Shown here: piece after piece, positions 1 to 8,070 of the stretch
How the letters are laid out: each line of letters begins with the position of its first letter
Numbering within the stretch: position 1 is the first letter of the stretch
Origin: Rhodopirellula sp.
GTDB taxonomy: Bacteria; Planctomycetota; Planctomycetia; Pirellulales; Thermoguttaceae
Length of the DNA: 43,030 nt
Direction: 5' to 3'
NCBI GenBank assembly: GCA_012728855.1
Contig: JAAYEH010000463.1
Span: 1-43,030 of the forward strand
Position numbers and translations under genes: made by a program
Notes under the pieces: model-generated
What the model was told of the DNA's origin: nothing
Databases searched by the model: none
What the model saw: the letters and a program-made list of their open reading frames with translations, nothing else

Positions 1-2707
1 CGACGTTTTCCGAGCGGCCGACGTTGCCGCTTTCGTCTTGCGCAAAGATGCAGAACGCGTGCAGACCGCGATCCCAATCCGGCCGGATTCCCGCACGTCC
101 CGGTTTGACAAAATTCGTGCCGTCGTAGTAGTCCTGGGTGATTTTGACGACGAAATCGTAGGGCGGAGCCGACCGGTAATCCAGTAGAGCGCCGCTGTCG
201 AACAGATAGACCTGCTTGATCTTCGCACCGGTTTTCGCCGACGGTTCGACTTTTGCCTCGAAATGCAGTTCTTCGCCCGGTTTGAGGATATAGGTGGATT
301 CGTCCGGCTTCTTGGCCAGCCTGACGACCGGGTCGGAGTCGCGTGGATACTCGTAAATGCGGACGTAATCGACGAAAAAGCTTTCCGGGAATTTTCCCTT
401 GGTCGGGTCGCCGCCGGACTTCCCGCAGCAGCCGGAGAGAATCGCGTGCAGCGGAACGTAACCGGCCGCGTGGTTGAACGGGTCGAACGTCACCGAACTG
501 TACGGGCTGTGGTTCGCTTCCGACCGGATGAGTTTCCCGTTGAGGTAATACGAGACCTCGAAGGGCGTCCATTTGCAGGCGATGACGTACCAATCGTCGA
601 CTTTGCCGGGCAGCTTGGAACCGTAATTCCAGCTTCTCAGCGTGCCGCAGGCGAAAACGTGCAGATTATGGTCGAGGACGCCGCGCGGCGGTTCGCCCGG
701 ATTCTTCGGACCCATGTAATAGTCTTCGTAGATGTCGATTTCCCAGCCGTCGAGGAACGGATTGGACGGTCCATGCGTGCAAAGCCAGAACGCGGACCAC
801 CAACCGGACTGTTGGCGGAATTTTACCCGCGCCTCGAAGTAACCGTGTCCGAAGACCTCGTTGGAATAGAGGCTGGCGCTTTCGGTCTTCGTTTTGTCCG
901 GCGTGGCCCAGTTGCAGACGATTTCGAGCAATCCGTCGTGAACTTTCGCATAGTCCTTCTCACTCGTCGGGCTGAAGTACCATTTGCCGAGGTCGACCTT
1001 ATCCCCGTCAAACTGTTCGTCGAACACTTGCTTCCAGCCTGCTTTGACAGGATCGAACTGCGGGACGAGATCGATCTTGAACGGCGTCGACGAGGTTTTC
1101 GATTCCAGTGCCGCGAGGCCGATAACAAGGTTGTCGATGGTCGCCTCGGCCGGGGCATTGTCGGCAAGAAGGCGATAGCTGAACTCGACAGGTGAGGATG
1201 CGGGCGACCGACGTTTCCCGCTCAGGCTCGTCGTCTTGCTGTCGACGAGGCTGTGAATCGATACGGTCCATTTCCCGGAGCCGCTCAAACCGAAAACAAA
1301 GTCGGCCGGCAGGGACTTCGAGGGAATTTCCAGCGTGTCGAGCTGGTTCTTGTTTTCGAGCACCGAGAGGGTCAGGACTTCCGAGTCTTTCCTGGAAAGG
1401 ATGCGGCAGGTCATGTCGGAGGCCGCAATCTCAAACGCCGCGGTTTGGCGTAGCAACGGTTCGCGACCAAAATTCTGGATACGGACTCCCGCGGCGGCAA
1501 ATAGGGTCTGGTCCGACTTGCCGGGAAGCGGCTCGATATTATTCGGGCAGGTGATCGCGAGTGTCTCGTCGGTCCTGAAGACGCCCTGTCCGGTGACCGA
1601 CAGCAGCCCCGGCGTCGGATTTCCCTTGATCAACTGCGGGTTTCCGGAACACTCGACTGAGGGACCGTCGAAATTCTCCTCGAACGTGCGTCGGGAAACC
1701 TGCAGTCTGCGGACGACGCTCCGCAGGTCCAGCGGTCCGGCAAGTTTCAGAACCGAACCCGCCGCGCCAGTGACGATCCTGACCGCGATGACGTTGGTTC
1801 CCTGTTGGAGCCGGATATTCTTGACGTGGTTGTCGATTTCGACGGGCGCTTTGGCGTTGTCCTGCGCAGTGGTATCGAAAATCGGTTGGCCGTTGAGGTA
1901 GTACTGCATCGGCCCGTCCGCACCGGCGCCGACCGTCATTTCGCAGTCGTACTTGGCCTCGATTTGAGCGAATGCCCATGCACATCGGTACGGGCCGGGA
2001 CCGATGCATGGGGCGAAATCCAGCGTGTTGGAGATCAGATTGGCCGTCTCGCCTTTCGCGCCGCCGAAGCTCCCCGGAATCGATTGGAGCTGTTCTGCCG
2101 AAGGTTTGAGATCCTTGTCGACGGGGCCGAAGATCGTCCAGGATTTCGGCATGCGGTTGTCGCCAATAATTCCGGCAGGCTGGATATCAAGGGTCAAGTT
2201 GCAGAGTTGAATTTCCGCGCCCATTTTGCCGCCGATGGCGAGCGTGACGGCATGCGTTTCGCAGGCGTGGCCGTTGTCGATGGGAATCGTCAAGACGTGC
2301 GGCTGCCACGTCTCGGAGAGGGTAAACGGCGAACTGACAATGGCCCCGTTCCAGTCGCCCTTTTCGCCCCACCGGTAAAACGTCGCCCATGCAAGCCCTT
2401 TTCCCTTCGCCATGAACGAAATCCGGCCAACGGCGCCGGAGCGGGCGGGGAATTTCGCGCGGGTCTGGATGGCGCCGCCGTCGTCGCCAAGGACGTTGGT
2501 GATGCTCAATACCGTATTGCCCTCGCAGGCCTCGGGGATGGTCTTGACGGTCGGCAGCGGTTTGTAGCCGCCCCATTCGTGCATGGCCCAGGCGTCGGGG
2601 AAACCTCCGGGCGTTTTGGACTGAAACCGACCGTTGACGTCGATCACTTCTGCCAGAAGCGGAGTGCATACGAGAGCGATTATCGAAGAGAACAAGGTGG
2701 TTTTCAT
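1..2707 (-). CDS. Secreted glycoside hydrolase family 16 protein (3' end outside window)
   Basis: The reading frame is open from ATG at 2707 to the left edge (about 902 codons), so the C-terminus is missing. Residues 1-19 form a signal peptide (MKTTLFSSII..., cleavage after PLLA). The first about 540 residues are beta-rich and resemble carbohydrate-binding or accessory modules. A GH16 catalytic domain begins near residue 555 (WKQVFDEQFDG) and carries the signature EIDIYE at residues 656-661, which supplies the nucleophile E656 and acid/base E661. The flanking GWWSAFWLCTHGP and the closing DYVRIYEYPR also fit laminarinase/agarase/carrageenase-like GH16 enzymes. The window ends in an Ig-like segment. 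The protein is inferred to cleave an extracellular beta-glucan or sulfated galactan; the substrate cannot be told from sequence. The catalytic call is firm, while the role of the N-terminal modules is unknown. Confidence 0.9.
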   Translation of the reverse strand, partial: MKTTLFSSIIALVCTPLLAEVIDVNGRFQSKTPGGFPDAWAMHEWGGYKPLPTVKTIPEACEGNTVLSITNVLGDDGGAIQTRAKFPARSGAVGRISFMAKGKGLAWATFYRWGEKGDWNGAIVSSPFTLSETWQPHVLTIPIDNGHACETHAVTLAIGGKMGAEIQLCNLTLDIQPAGIIGDNRMPKSWTIFGPVDKDLKPSAEQLQSIPGSFGGAKGETANLISNTLDFAPCIGPGPYRCAWAFAQIEAKYDCEMTVGAGADGPMQYYLNGQPIFDTTAQDNAKAPVEIDNHVKNIRLQQGTNVIAVRIVTGAAGSVLKLAGPLDLRSVVRRLQVSRRTFEENFDGPSVECSGNPQLIKGNPTPGLLSVTGQGVFRTDETLAITCPNNIEPLPGKSDQTLFAAAGVRIQNFGREPLLRQTAAFEIAASDMTCRILSRKDSEVLTLSVLENKNQLDTLEIPSKSLPADFVFGLSGSGKWTVSIHSLVDSKTTSLSGKRRSPASSPVEFSYRLLADNAPAEATIDNLVIGLAALESKTSSTPFKIDLVPQFDPVKAGWKQVFDEQFDGDKVDLGKWYFSPTSEKDYAKVHDGLLEIVCNWATPDKTKTESASLYSNEVFGHGYFEARVKFRQQSGWWSAFWLCTHGPSNPFLDGWEIDIYEDYYMGPKNPGEPPRGVLDHNLHVFACGTLRSWNYGSKLPGKVDDWYVIACKWTPFEVSYYLNGKLIRSEANHSPYSSVTFDPFNHAAGYVPLHAILSGCCGKSGGDPTKGKFPESFFVDYVRIYEYPRDSDPVVRLAKKPDESTYILKPGEELHFEAKVEPSAKTGAKIKQVYLFDSGALLDYRSAPPYDFVVKITQDYYDGTNFVKPGRAGIRPDWDRGLHAFCIFAQDESGNVGRSENV

Positions 2708-2914
2708 GGGAGGGTAGTCCTGCGTTGTTGATGGAAGATGAATGTCCGCCAAAAAGGAACCGCGGAAACGACTTTAACCGGAGAAGTCTGGTGAAACAAG
2801 AGGGCGGATCGCCAGGGCCAACAGCCGGGCCACACGGGGCGGTCTTGGGTTTCGGGCTTCACTCGGCGGCAAGGGCCTTCCGATCTTCCAACGCGTTGTG
2901 GGAGTTACGTGACT

Positions 2915-4828
2915 TCACGGAATCTTCGTTATCGGTCGGTTCAAGTCGTTCTGAAGGAATACCACCATACCCGGCCGATCTGCCGGATTCGAGGAACCGA
3001 TCCAATGTGATGCAAGTGAGAGGCAGTCTACGGTTCCGTCGTCACGGCGGAAGTCTATCACACACCTGCGGCCGACATTCGCCCGAATCAGGTCTTGCAA
3101 GTCGTTCTCACCAAGCGCCGATCCATCGACGCCGACCGCGCGTTTGCCGAGTTCGCTAAGAGACCCGTGGCCAAGTTGTTCCACCGAAACACCAAGAATC
3201 TTCGCTGCGCGGGTGTTGCAGTCACGGATATTGCCATCGCCATCGACGACGAGGATTCCGCACGGAACCGACTCGACGATGGTGCGGTATCGCTGCTCGG
3301 ATTCCCGTAGAATGTGCTCCATTTGCTTCCAGGCGGTGATGTCCACGTGAGAGCCTGCCATGCGGTACGCTTTACCGTTTCTGTCACGGAGGGCCACTCC
3401 GCGGGCGAGGATCCAACGATACGAGCCGTCTTTGTGCCGCAACCTGTACTCGTACTCGTAGTGCGAGGTCGTGCCGTTAATGTGCGCATAGTTGGCGGCC
3501 AAGACACGGTCCCGTTCGTCGGGGTGGAGTCGCTGTGCCCATTCGTCGAGGTGGTTGGCCAGTTCGTGGTCCTCATAACCGAGAATGCTCTTCCATCGCG
3601 GCGAGAAGAACACCTCGTTGGTTTGGAGATCCCAGTCCCAAAGGCCGTCCTGGGAACCGCGAACTGCCAACTCGAATCGTTCACGGCTGCGACGCAGATC
3701 TTCCTCGGCTTGGCGGCGCTGCACTTCTTGCCAAGTATGTATCTCCTGGCCCAACGCGACGGCCGAAGCGTAACGGCCGGCGGGGTCTTTCGACAGTGCT
3801 CGCAAGCACACAGCCTCGAGTGTCGGCGGCACGTCGACCCATAACCGATGAGGAGGGATTGGGGCGTCGCGGACCACCTTGTCTAAAACATCCATCGTGC
3901 TTGCTCCGGTAAACGGCGGCTGCCCGGTAAGGATTTCGTAGAGGATCGCGCCGAGACCATAAATGTCCGTGCGACTGTCGATGCGGTCCAGCCGGCCTTC
4001 CGCCTGCTCCGGGGCCATGTAGGCTGGAGTGCCCACAATGTCGCCCTCGACGGTCTGACCGGCCTCCCTCTCCGACCAACGATTGGGATGGTGCGCGAAT
4101 CTGTTTTCTTCTGGCGTGTCGAGCATTTTAGCCACCCCCCAGTCGAGCACTATCACTTCGCCGAAATCGCCGAGGAGCACATTCTCTCCTTTGAGGTCGC
4201 GATGAATGACACCTTTGGAATGGGCATAGGCAACCGTGTTGCAAACAGCGACAAAAGCGGTGAGCAATGAGACCAGACCGAAAGGCTCCGTTTCGCCCGC
4301 CTGCCGTTTCTGGTGGTAGTCTCTCGATGCTTCGACGAGCGTGCGACCGCGCACGAATCGCATGGTGTAGAAAGGCGGGCCGGACCTTGGATCCGCGACG
4401 AGTTCATAAACCGGCACGATACCGGGGTGTTCAAGCTGGCCGGTGATCTGCGCCTCTTGAAGGAACCGGCTTCGCACGCGCGGACCGAGAAGTTCGGGCC
4501 GCAGCGTCTTCAGGGCCACATCGCGATTCAATTGTGTGTCGCGCGCCAACCACACTCGGCCGATCCCGCCTTCGGCATGGATATGGTCCGTTGCATACCG
4601 CGACTCAGGCCGGGCGGCCTCGGTGTATGCCAAGCCATGCGAATCTGGTCCGTCAGCAGCGGGGATCGCGGGCGGAAGCGGTATGGGCGGTTCCTCGGGA
4701 TCCGATTCCGTGGGAAAATCCGTAGTTCGCTGGAAATCGCTCTCTGGCTTCTCCGAACTCACCGCCGAATTCTGCAGGAGAGGGTCTGGTGTATCAACTT
4801 GTCCGTCGGACGGTAATCCATCGATCAT
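2915..4828 (-). CDS. Serine/threonine protein kinase with two C-terminal PAS domains
   Basis: This is a 637-residue cytoplasmic protein with no membrane helix. The first about 78 residues are acidic and proline-rich. The kinase domain spans about 79-350: glycine loop near 86-92, ATP-anchoring K107, catalytic loop HRDLKGEN with D211, metal site DWG at 229-231 in place of the usual DFG, and APE at 272-274. A charged linker (about 365-385) leads to PAS-1 (about 384-500, with PAC-like ending ...GSHVDITAWKQ) and PAS-2 (about 505-630). No histidine-kinase or output domain follows. PAS sensing therefore probably modulates the kinase itself. The start at 4828 has GAGAGG eight bases upstream. The neighbours give no clue to the substrate. 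Kinase identity is very secure; the signal sensed is unknown. Confidence 0.93.
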   Translation of the reverse strand: MIDGLPSDGQVDTPDPLLQNSAVSSEKPESDFQRTTDFPTESDPEEPPIPLPPAIPAADGPDSHGLAYTEAARPESRYATDHIHAEGGIGRVWLARDTQLNRDVALKTLRPELLGPRVRSRFLQEAQITGQLEHPGIVPVYELVADPRSGPPFYTMRFVRGRTLVEASRDYHQKRQAGETEPFGLVSLLTAFVAVCNTVAYAHSKGVIHRDLKGENVLLGDFGEVIVLDWGVAKMLDTPEENRFAHHPNRWSEREAGQTVEGDIVGTPAYMAPEQAEGRLDRIDSRTDIYGLGAILYEILTGQPPFTGASTMDVLDKVVRDAPIPPHRLWVDVPPTLEAVCLRALSKDPAGRYASAVALGQEIHTWQEVQRRQAEEDLRRSRERFELAVRGSQDGLWDWDLQTNEVFFSPRWKSILGYEDHELANHLDEWAQRLHPDERDRVLAANYAHINGTTSHYEYEYRLRHKDGSYRWILARGVALRDRNGKAYRMAGSHVDITAWKQMEHILRESEQRYRTIVESVPCGILVVDGDGNIRDCNTRAAKILGVSVEQLGHGSLSELGKRAVGVDGSALGENDLQDLIRANVGRRCVIDFRRDDGTVDCLSLASHWIGSSNPADRPGMVVFLQNDLNRPITKIP

Positions 4829-5023
4829 ATTGCACCTCTCACCAGATTGACAACGGAATGCCGGAGAAGTCGAGCCCCAACGTCACAATAGCCCGTGTCT
4901 CTCGCCAGATTGCCGGTCCACGGTGGTAATGCCTGTCCTTTTCCGCTCCATCATCTCTTTGCGGACGTGGAGACGCAAGGCGGGCGGAGATTCGAGAACG
5001 GAAATCAAGAATCTGCCGGCACA

Positions 5024-5040
5024 ACCCCTGGGACAGAGGG
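5024..5040. other. Short hairpin in the kinase/toxin intergenic gap
   Basis: The 267-base gap between the kinase start and the toxin stop contains the small inverted repeat CCCCT-gggac-AGAGGGG and no recognisable gene. It lies downstream of the VapBC-type pair on the minus strand and could help end that transcript, but no T-run follows, so the function is open. Confidence 0.25.
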
Positions 5041-5095
5041 GAATCGGAGGTGGCGCTGCGCCGGTCGTCGGGCCGGGATTACATCCTGTCCGCGC

Positions 5096-5509
5096 TCAGG
5101 GTAGTTGCCAGTCCTCAAGCAGCAGTCCCGGAACCCGGTTGAACTCCTGGGTGTTGTGCGTGACCAGTATGCAGCCGTAGGCCAACGCGGTGGCGGCAAT
5201 GAGCAGATCGTTGGGCCCGATTGGCATGCCGATTTTCACCAAGTGCTCCCGAGTCTTCCCGTACTCCTCGGCAGCGCGATCGTCAAAGGGGAGGGAGACG
5301 AACTGCCGCCGCAGCGAATCGACCAGCGCCAGGTTGTTCGCCCGGTAGCTCGGCTGGCTGTGCAAGGCTCCGTACAGCAACTCTCCGAGAACGAGGGAGC
5401 ACAGATAGGCGCTGCCGGGAGACTTGGATACCAGCCTGGCGGTCACATTCGAGGTCGGGCCACGCCGCAGGTGATCGACCCAGGAGTTCGTGTCGAGCAG
5501 CCATGTCAC
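5096..5509 (-). CDS. vapC: VapC-family PIN-domain toxin ribonuclease
   Basis: This is a 137-residue single PIN domain. Conserved acidic residues for Mg-dependent RNA cleavage are visible: D6 in WLLDTN, E43 in LGELLYG and D101 in GPNDLLIAA, followed by the THNTQEF segment where many homologues have a fourth acidic or Asn residue. The C-terminal pattern (THNTQEFNRVPGLLLEDW) is standard for VapC. The gene overlaps the upstream antitoxin ORF by four bases (ATGA), the usual translational coupling of type II toxin-antitoxin operons. By family, VapC toxins cut tRNA or rRNA; the target here is unknown. Confidence 0.9.
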   Translation of the reverse strand: MTWLLDTNSWVDHLRRGPTSNVTARLVSKSPGSAYLCSLVLGELLYGALHSQPSYRANNLALVDSLRRQFVSLPFDDRAAEEYGKTREHLVKIGMPIGPNDLLIAATALAYGCILVTHNTQEFNRVPGLLLEDWQLP

Positions 5510-5742
5510 GACAGCGGCTCCCGCTGCTCATACTCGCCTTGTTCGGGCCGCTCGAACTCACCTTGCCATTTCCCGCCGGTGGAAAGGACGAATTCCTGCC
5601 ACTCCTCCCTGGAAATTGGCGCAGCAGGCAACGGCTCGACCGTGACCCGCACCTCCTTGTTCGCCGCCTCGATACCGACGGGCAACACCAAGTGCAAGAT
5701 GCCGTCGCCGCTCACCGTGGATTTCACCACCACCCGCTCCAT
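5506..5742 (-). CDS. Putative VapB-type antitoxin
   Basis: This 78-residue ORF lies directly upstream of the PIN toxin and overlaps it by ATGA. The start at 5742 (MERVVVKSTV) is preferred over an in-frame ATG at 5829 because AGAGGGA sits six to eight bases upstream and the N-terminus then begins with a beta-rich segment like AbrB- or Phd-type DNA-binding antitoxins (SGDGILHLVLPVG). The C-terminal half is acidic (EEWQEF, FERPEQGEYEQ), as expected for a toxin-neutralising tail. No named antitoxin family is certain; the assignment rests mainly on position and architecture. It would autoregulate the pair if it is a typical antitoxin. Confidence 0.7.
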   Translation of the reverse strand: MERVVVKSTVSGDGILHLVLPVGIEAANKEVRVTVEPLPAAPISREEWQEFVLSTGGKWQGEFERPEQGEYEQREPLS

Positions 5743-5837
5743 GCTGATCCCTCTTCGTCGATGCTTCTTCCCGCAGTGCCACAAGTTCCTTAGCCAACTG
5801 ATCTCCATGTCCGGGACGGTCGCCCACAACCTCTAGT

Positions 5838-7370
5838 TTATGTCCCCGGACGGGGGATGGCAAGGCGCGCAGGGAGAAAAGCCCCCGAAGGAGAAAAGGT
5901 TCCCGGAACCGTTGTTGCCCCCGGCGGGATTCTCGGCCGAAAAGTGCGGAAACCGGTCACCGGAAGCGATTTGGTTTCTCCTGCCGGCTTGAGCGTCAGG
6001 GTATGCTCGGTATTCTCGAGCCCTTGAGCAAGCGTTGTGGTTCTTGTCGATTCTCGAGCGGGGTCGAACTGAGCCGGGGACTCCCAGGTGTCTACGAAAA
6101 GAGGCTTCGTTTCCCACGTCACTTGGTAGTCCGCGGGAAGCGTCTGCTGCTGGTAACGGAGCGACCAGTTTACCATCCACATTCCCGGTTCGATGATCAC
6201 GCGTCCTGAGTCGGAGACAAACCGCTGCTTGTGATCGCCCACGCCATCGAAGCCGGTCTTTGAACCGCGGATTTCATACCGCAAGACGTCCTTGTCAAGG
6301 TCGCATTCAAGAATCCGTGCGGTCCAGGTTTCCACCAGCAGCGGCGTCTGATGATCAATGCGGTTGAAGGCGGGCCGTCCGGCGACCGGCGTCGGGCTGG
6401 GGCGGGCGTGGTAGTAGAGTTCAGGAAACGTCGAAGGCGCCTTCTCGTCGATCAAGACGCGAGCCGAGGCCTCGGATGCGACCGGAGCAGCAATGACGTC
6501 GACACGATTGCCGCGGAACGTGAGACGGATCGAGCCGTCCGGCTCGCGCTCCACTCGCTCATCGGCGATCGGGACATTCTCGACGAGGCCGCTCGATGGC
6601 TTGACCGACAAATCGGGACGGTAGTGAAGATGCGGCTTGACGAGTTCGGCGATCAGGAAGTTACCCAGTTCATTGGGATGGACCGTGTCGCGGAGCGTGT
6701 CCTTGACCACCAGGCCGTGCTTCTTCAAGTAGTTCTGCATACCGCTCCGGACGTCTGCGACCTCGCAGTCAAGCTCTGCGCCAAGTTGCTGGTAGAGATC
6801 CGAAATTGCCTGATCCTGGGCGTCCAGAGCCAGGACATCAGGGTGTTGGGGATCGCCATCGGGCGGAACCGTTTTCGGCCAGCGAAGGTTGCTGGTCCAC
6901 AGAAGGATCTCCGCGGTGGTTCGCTGGCGAATGCGGCGGAGGATCTTCTCCTGATGCCCGGTTTCCACTCCGCCCCAGACATGAAAGATCACCAGGTCCG
7001 GATAGAACGGGTAAAGATCGAATTCCGCCGTGTTGATCAGAACAGGCCCGCCATAGCCGCCGATTGCGCGGTTCTCGATCTCCAGCTCGGCATAAGGAAA
7101 CCGCTTGCGCAGGTCTTCGGCAACGTCCTGCCACCACGGATTCCGGGTCACCGACTGGCCGTAGAAGAGAACGCGTATGTGGTTTCGTTTCTCCGGCGTA
7201 CTGGAAGCGAGCTGCGACATGGTGCGTTGGATCTTCGCGCCAAAGCCATTCGGGTCACCGGCCGGTTCGGGAGCCGCCCATGGTTTCTCGTTGTCCTCAG
7301 CACACCACGCGGGCGATACAACCAGCATACTGATCAACAAAACCATGGAGCAATATCGCATGGAAGACAT
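5838..7370 (-). CDS. Secreted SGNH/GDSL-like hydrolase with GQS in place of GDS
   Basis: This is a 510-residue protein with a signal peptide (residues 1-23, ending AWCA). An SGNH-type domain covers about 65-245. Block I is FYGQSVT with S73 as the candidate nucleophile but Q72 replacing the usual aspartate. Block V is DTVHPNE with D228 and H231 as the other triad members. The C-terminal half (about 260-490) is beta-sandwich-like. The last about 25 residues after FRTFRPRIP are proline- and alanine-rich and look like a non-conserved extension. The start at 7370 has GGGTGG upstream. Family members are deacetylases or esterases on extracellular glycans; that fits the nearby glycosidases but is inferred. 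It lies just downstream of a small uncharacterised ORF on the same strand. Confidence 0.75.
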   Translation of the reverse strand: MSSMRYCSMVLLISMLVVSPAWCAEDNEKPWAAPEPAGDPNGFGAKIQRTMSQLASSTPEKRNHIRVLFYGQSVTRNPWWQDVAEDLRKRFPYAELEIENRAIGGYGGPVLINTAEFDLYPFYPDLVIFHVWGGVETGHQEKILRRIRQRTTAEILLWTSNLRWPKTVPPDGDPQHPDVLALDAQDQAISDLYQQLGAELDCEVADVRSGMQNYLKKHGLVVKDTLRDTVHPNELGNFLIAELVKPHLHYRPDLSVKPSSGLVENVPIADERVEREPDGSIRLTFRGNRVDVIAAPVASEASARVLIDEKAPSTFPELYYHARPSPTPVAGRPAFNRIDHQTPLLVETWTARILECDLDKDVLRYEIRGSKTGFDGVGDHKQRFVSDSGRVIIEPGMWMVNWSLRYQQQTLPADYQVTWETKPLFVDTWESPAQFDPARESTRTTTLAQGLENTEHTLTLKPAGETKSLPVTGFRTFRPRIPPGATTVPGTFSPSGAFLPARLAIPRPGT

Positions 7371-7415
7371 GGTACCACCCTAAAGCGGCCAAGGGACTTA
7401 TACCCAGCAAAGTGA

Positions 7416-7652
7416 TCAGAATTGTGCAGATTGCCAAAAGCCGTCGCATAGCGGATCTCCAAAAATGGTCGACTGGCAAAAGTTGCCCAACTCCTCGGCA
7501 GCCACATAGGTTCCGCCTGGAATCCTTTCCCCATTGAATGCTATGTGGACCGTCGCACCTAAACCACCACCCTGATCGACGGTTGCAAGGGGTGCAACGG
7601 CGGTAAGCATCGTGCTGACCAGGCGAGGATTGCGATCGTTGTCTTCCATCAT
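7416..7652 (-). CDS. Possible small ORF of unknown function
   Basis: This is a 78-residue ORF preceded by GAAGGG a few bases before two adjacent ATG codons. It has three glycines in a row (VDQGGGLGATVHIAFNGERIPGG) and two cysteines near the end (NFCQSTIFGDPLC). It has no recognisable domain or signal peptide. It is supported only by its ribosome-binding site and its position in front of the SGNH hydrolase on the same strand. It may be noncoding. Confidence 0.25.
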   Translation of the reverse strand: MMEDNDRNPRLVSTMLTAVAPLATVDQGGGLGATVHIAFNGERIPGGTYVAAEELGNFCQSTIFGDPLCDGFWQSAQF

Positions 7653-8070
7653 TTTTTCCCTTCATCACTGCTCGCCCGGCAGGAACGGCTGGAACTGGTA
7701 TTGACGCGATTCATGAAAACGGCTTGTTTCGCCCCATTCATCGCGAACGACTCGCGATTACCAAAGGACAGCGCGTTCGAATCACCATTGATGATCAAAG
7801 CGATCCCGAAGCCGTCGTAGTAAAGAGGGCTCAACAAAACGGGGACTGGCACCCCGCCAGGACGCGGATTCTGCGTACCTTCCGAATACCTGGCTCGAAC
7901 AGTCCCGGTTTTGCTAGGGCCTCTCAATGCGATCTGATGATCGCAGTTACGTGAAAGCGGCTGATTGAAGCCAAAATGGTTGCAAAGCGGGCAGGAACCG
8001 GGCACAATGGGCTCTCGACGCGGTACGCGTGGGCGTATCCGCTTGGTCGTTGTTCGAGGAGACCTGTCTT
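7653..8070. other. Intergenic region between divergent genes
   Basis: About 420 bases with no convincing gene on either strand. It holds the upstream regions of the small minus-strand ORF and of the GH106-like gene. At 7841-7853 it contains GGGGACTGGCACC, an isolated half of the family B repeat described elsewhere in this window. Confidence 0.5.

Noticed and set aside
7300..7449. 50-residue minus-strand peptide MRRLLAICTILITLLGISP... with GGAG upstream
   Set aside because: It overlaps the start of the SGNH gene, has no conserved feature, and could be chance; it is noted as a possible leader peptide only.
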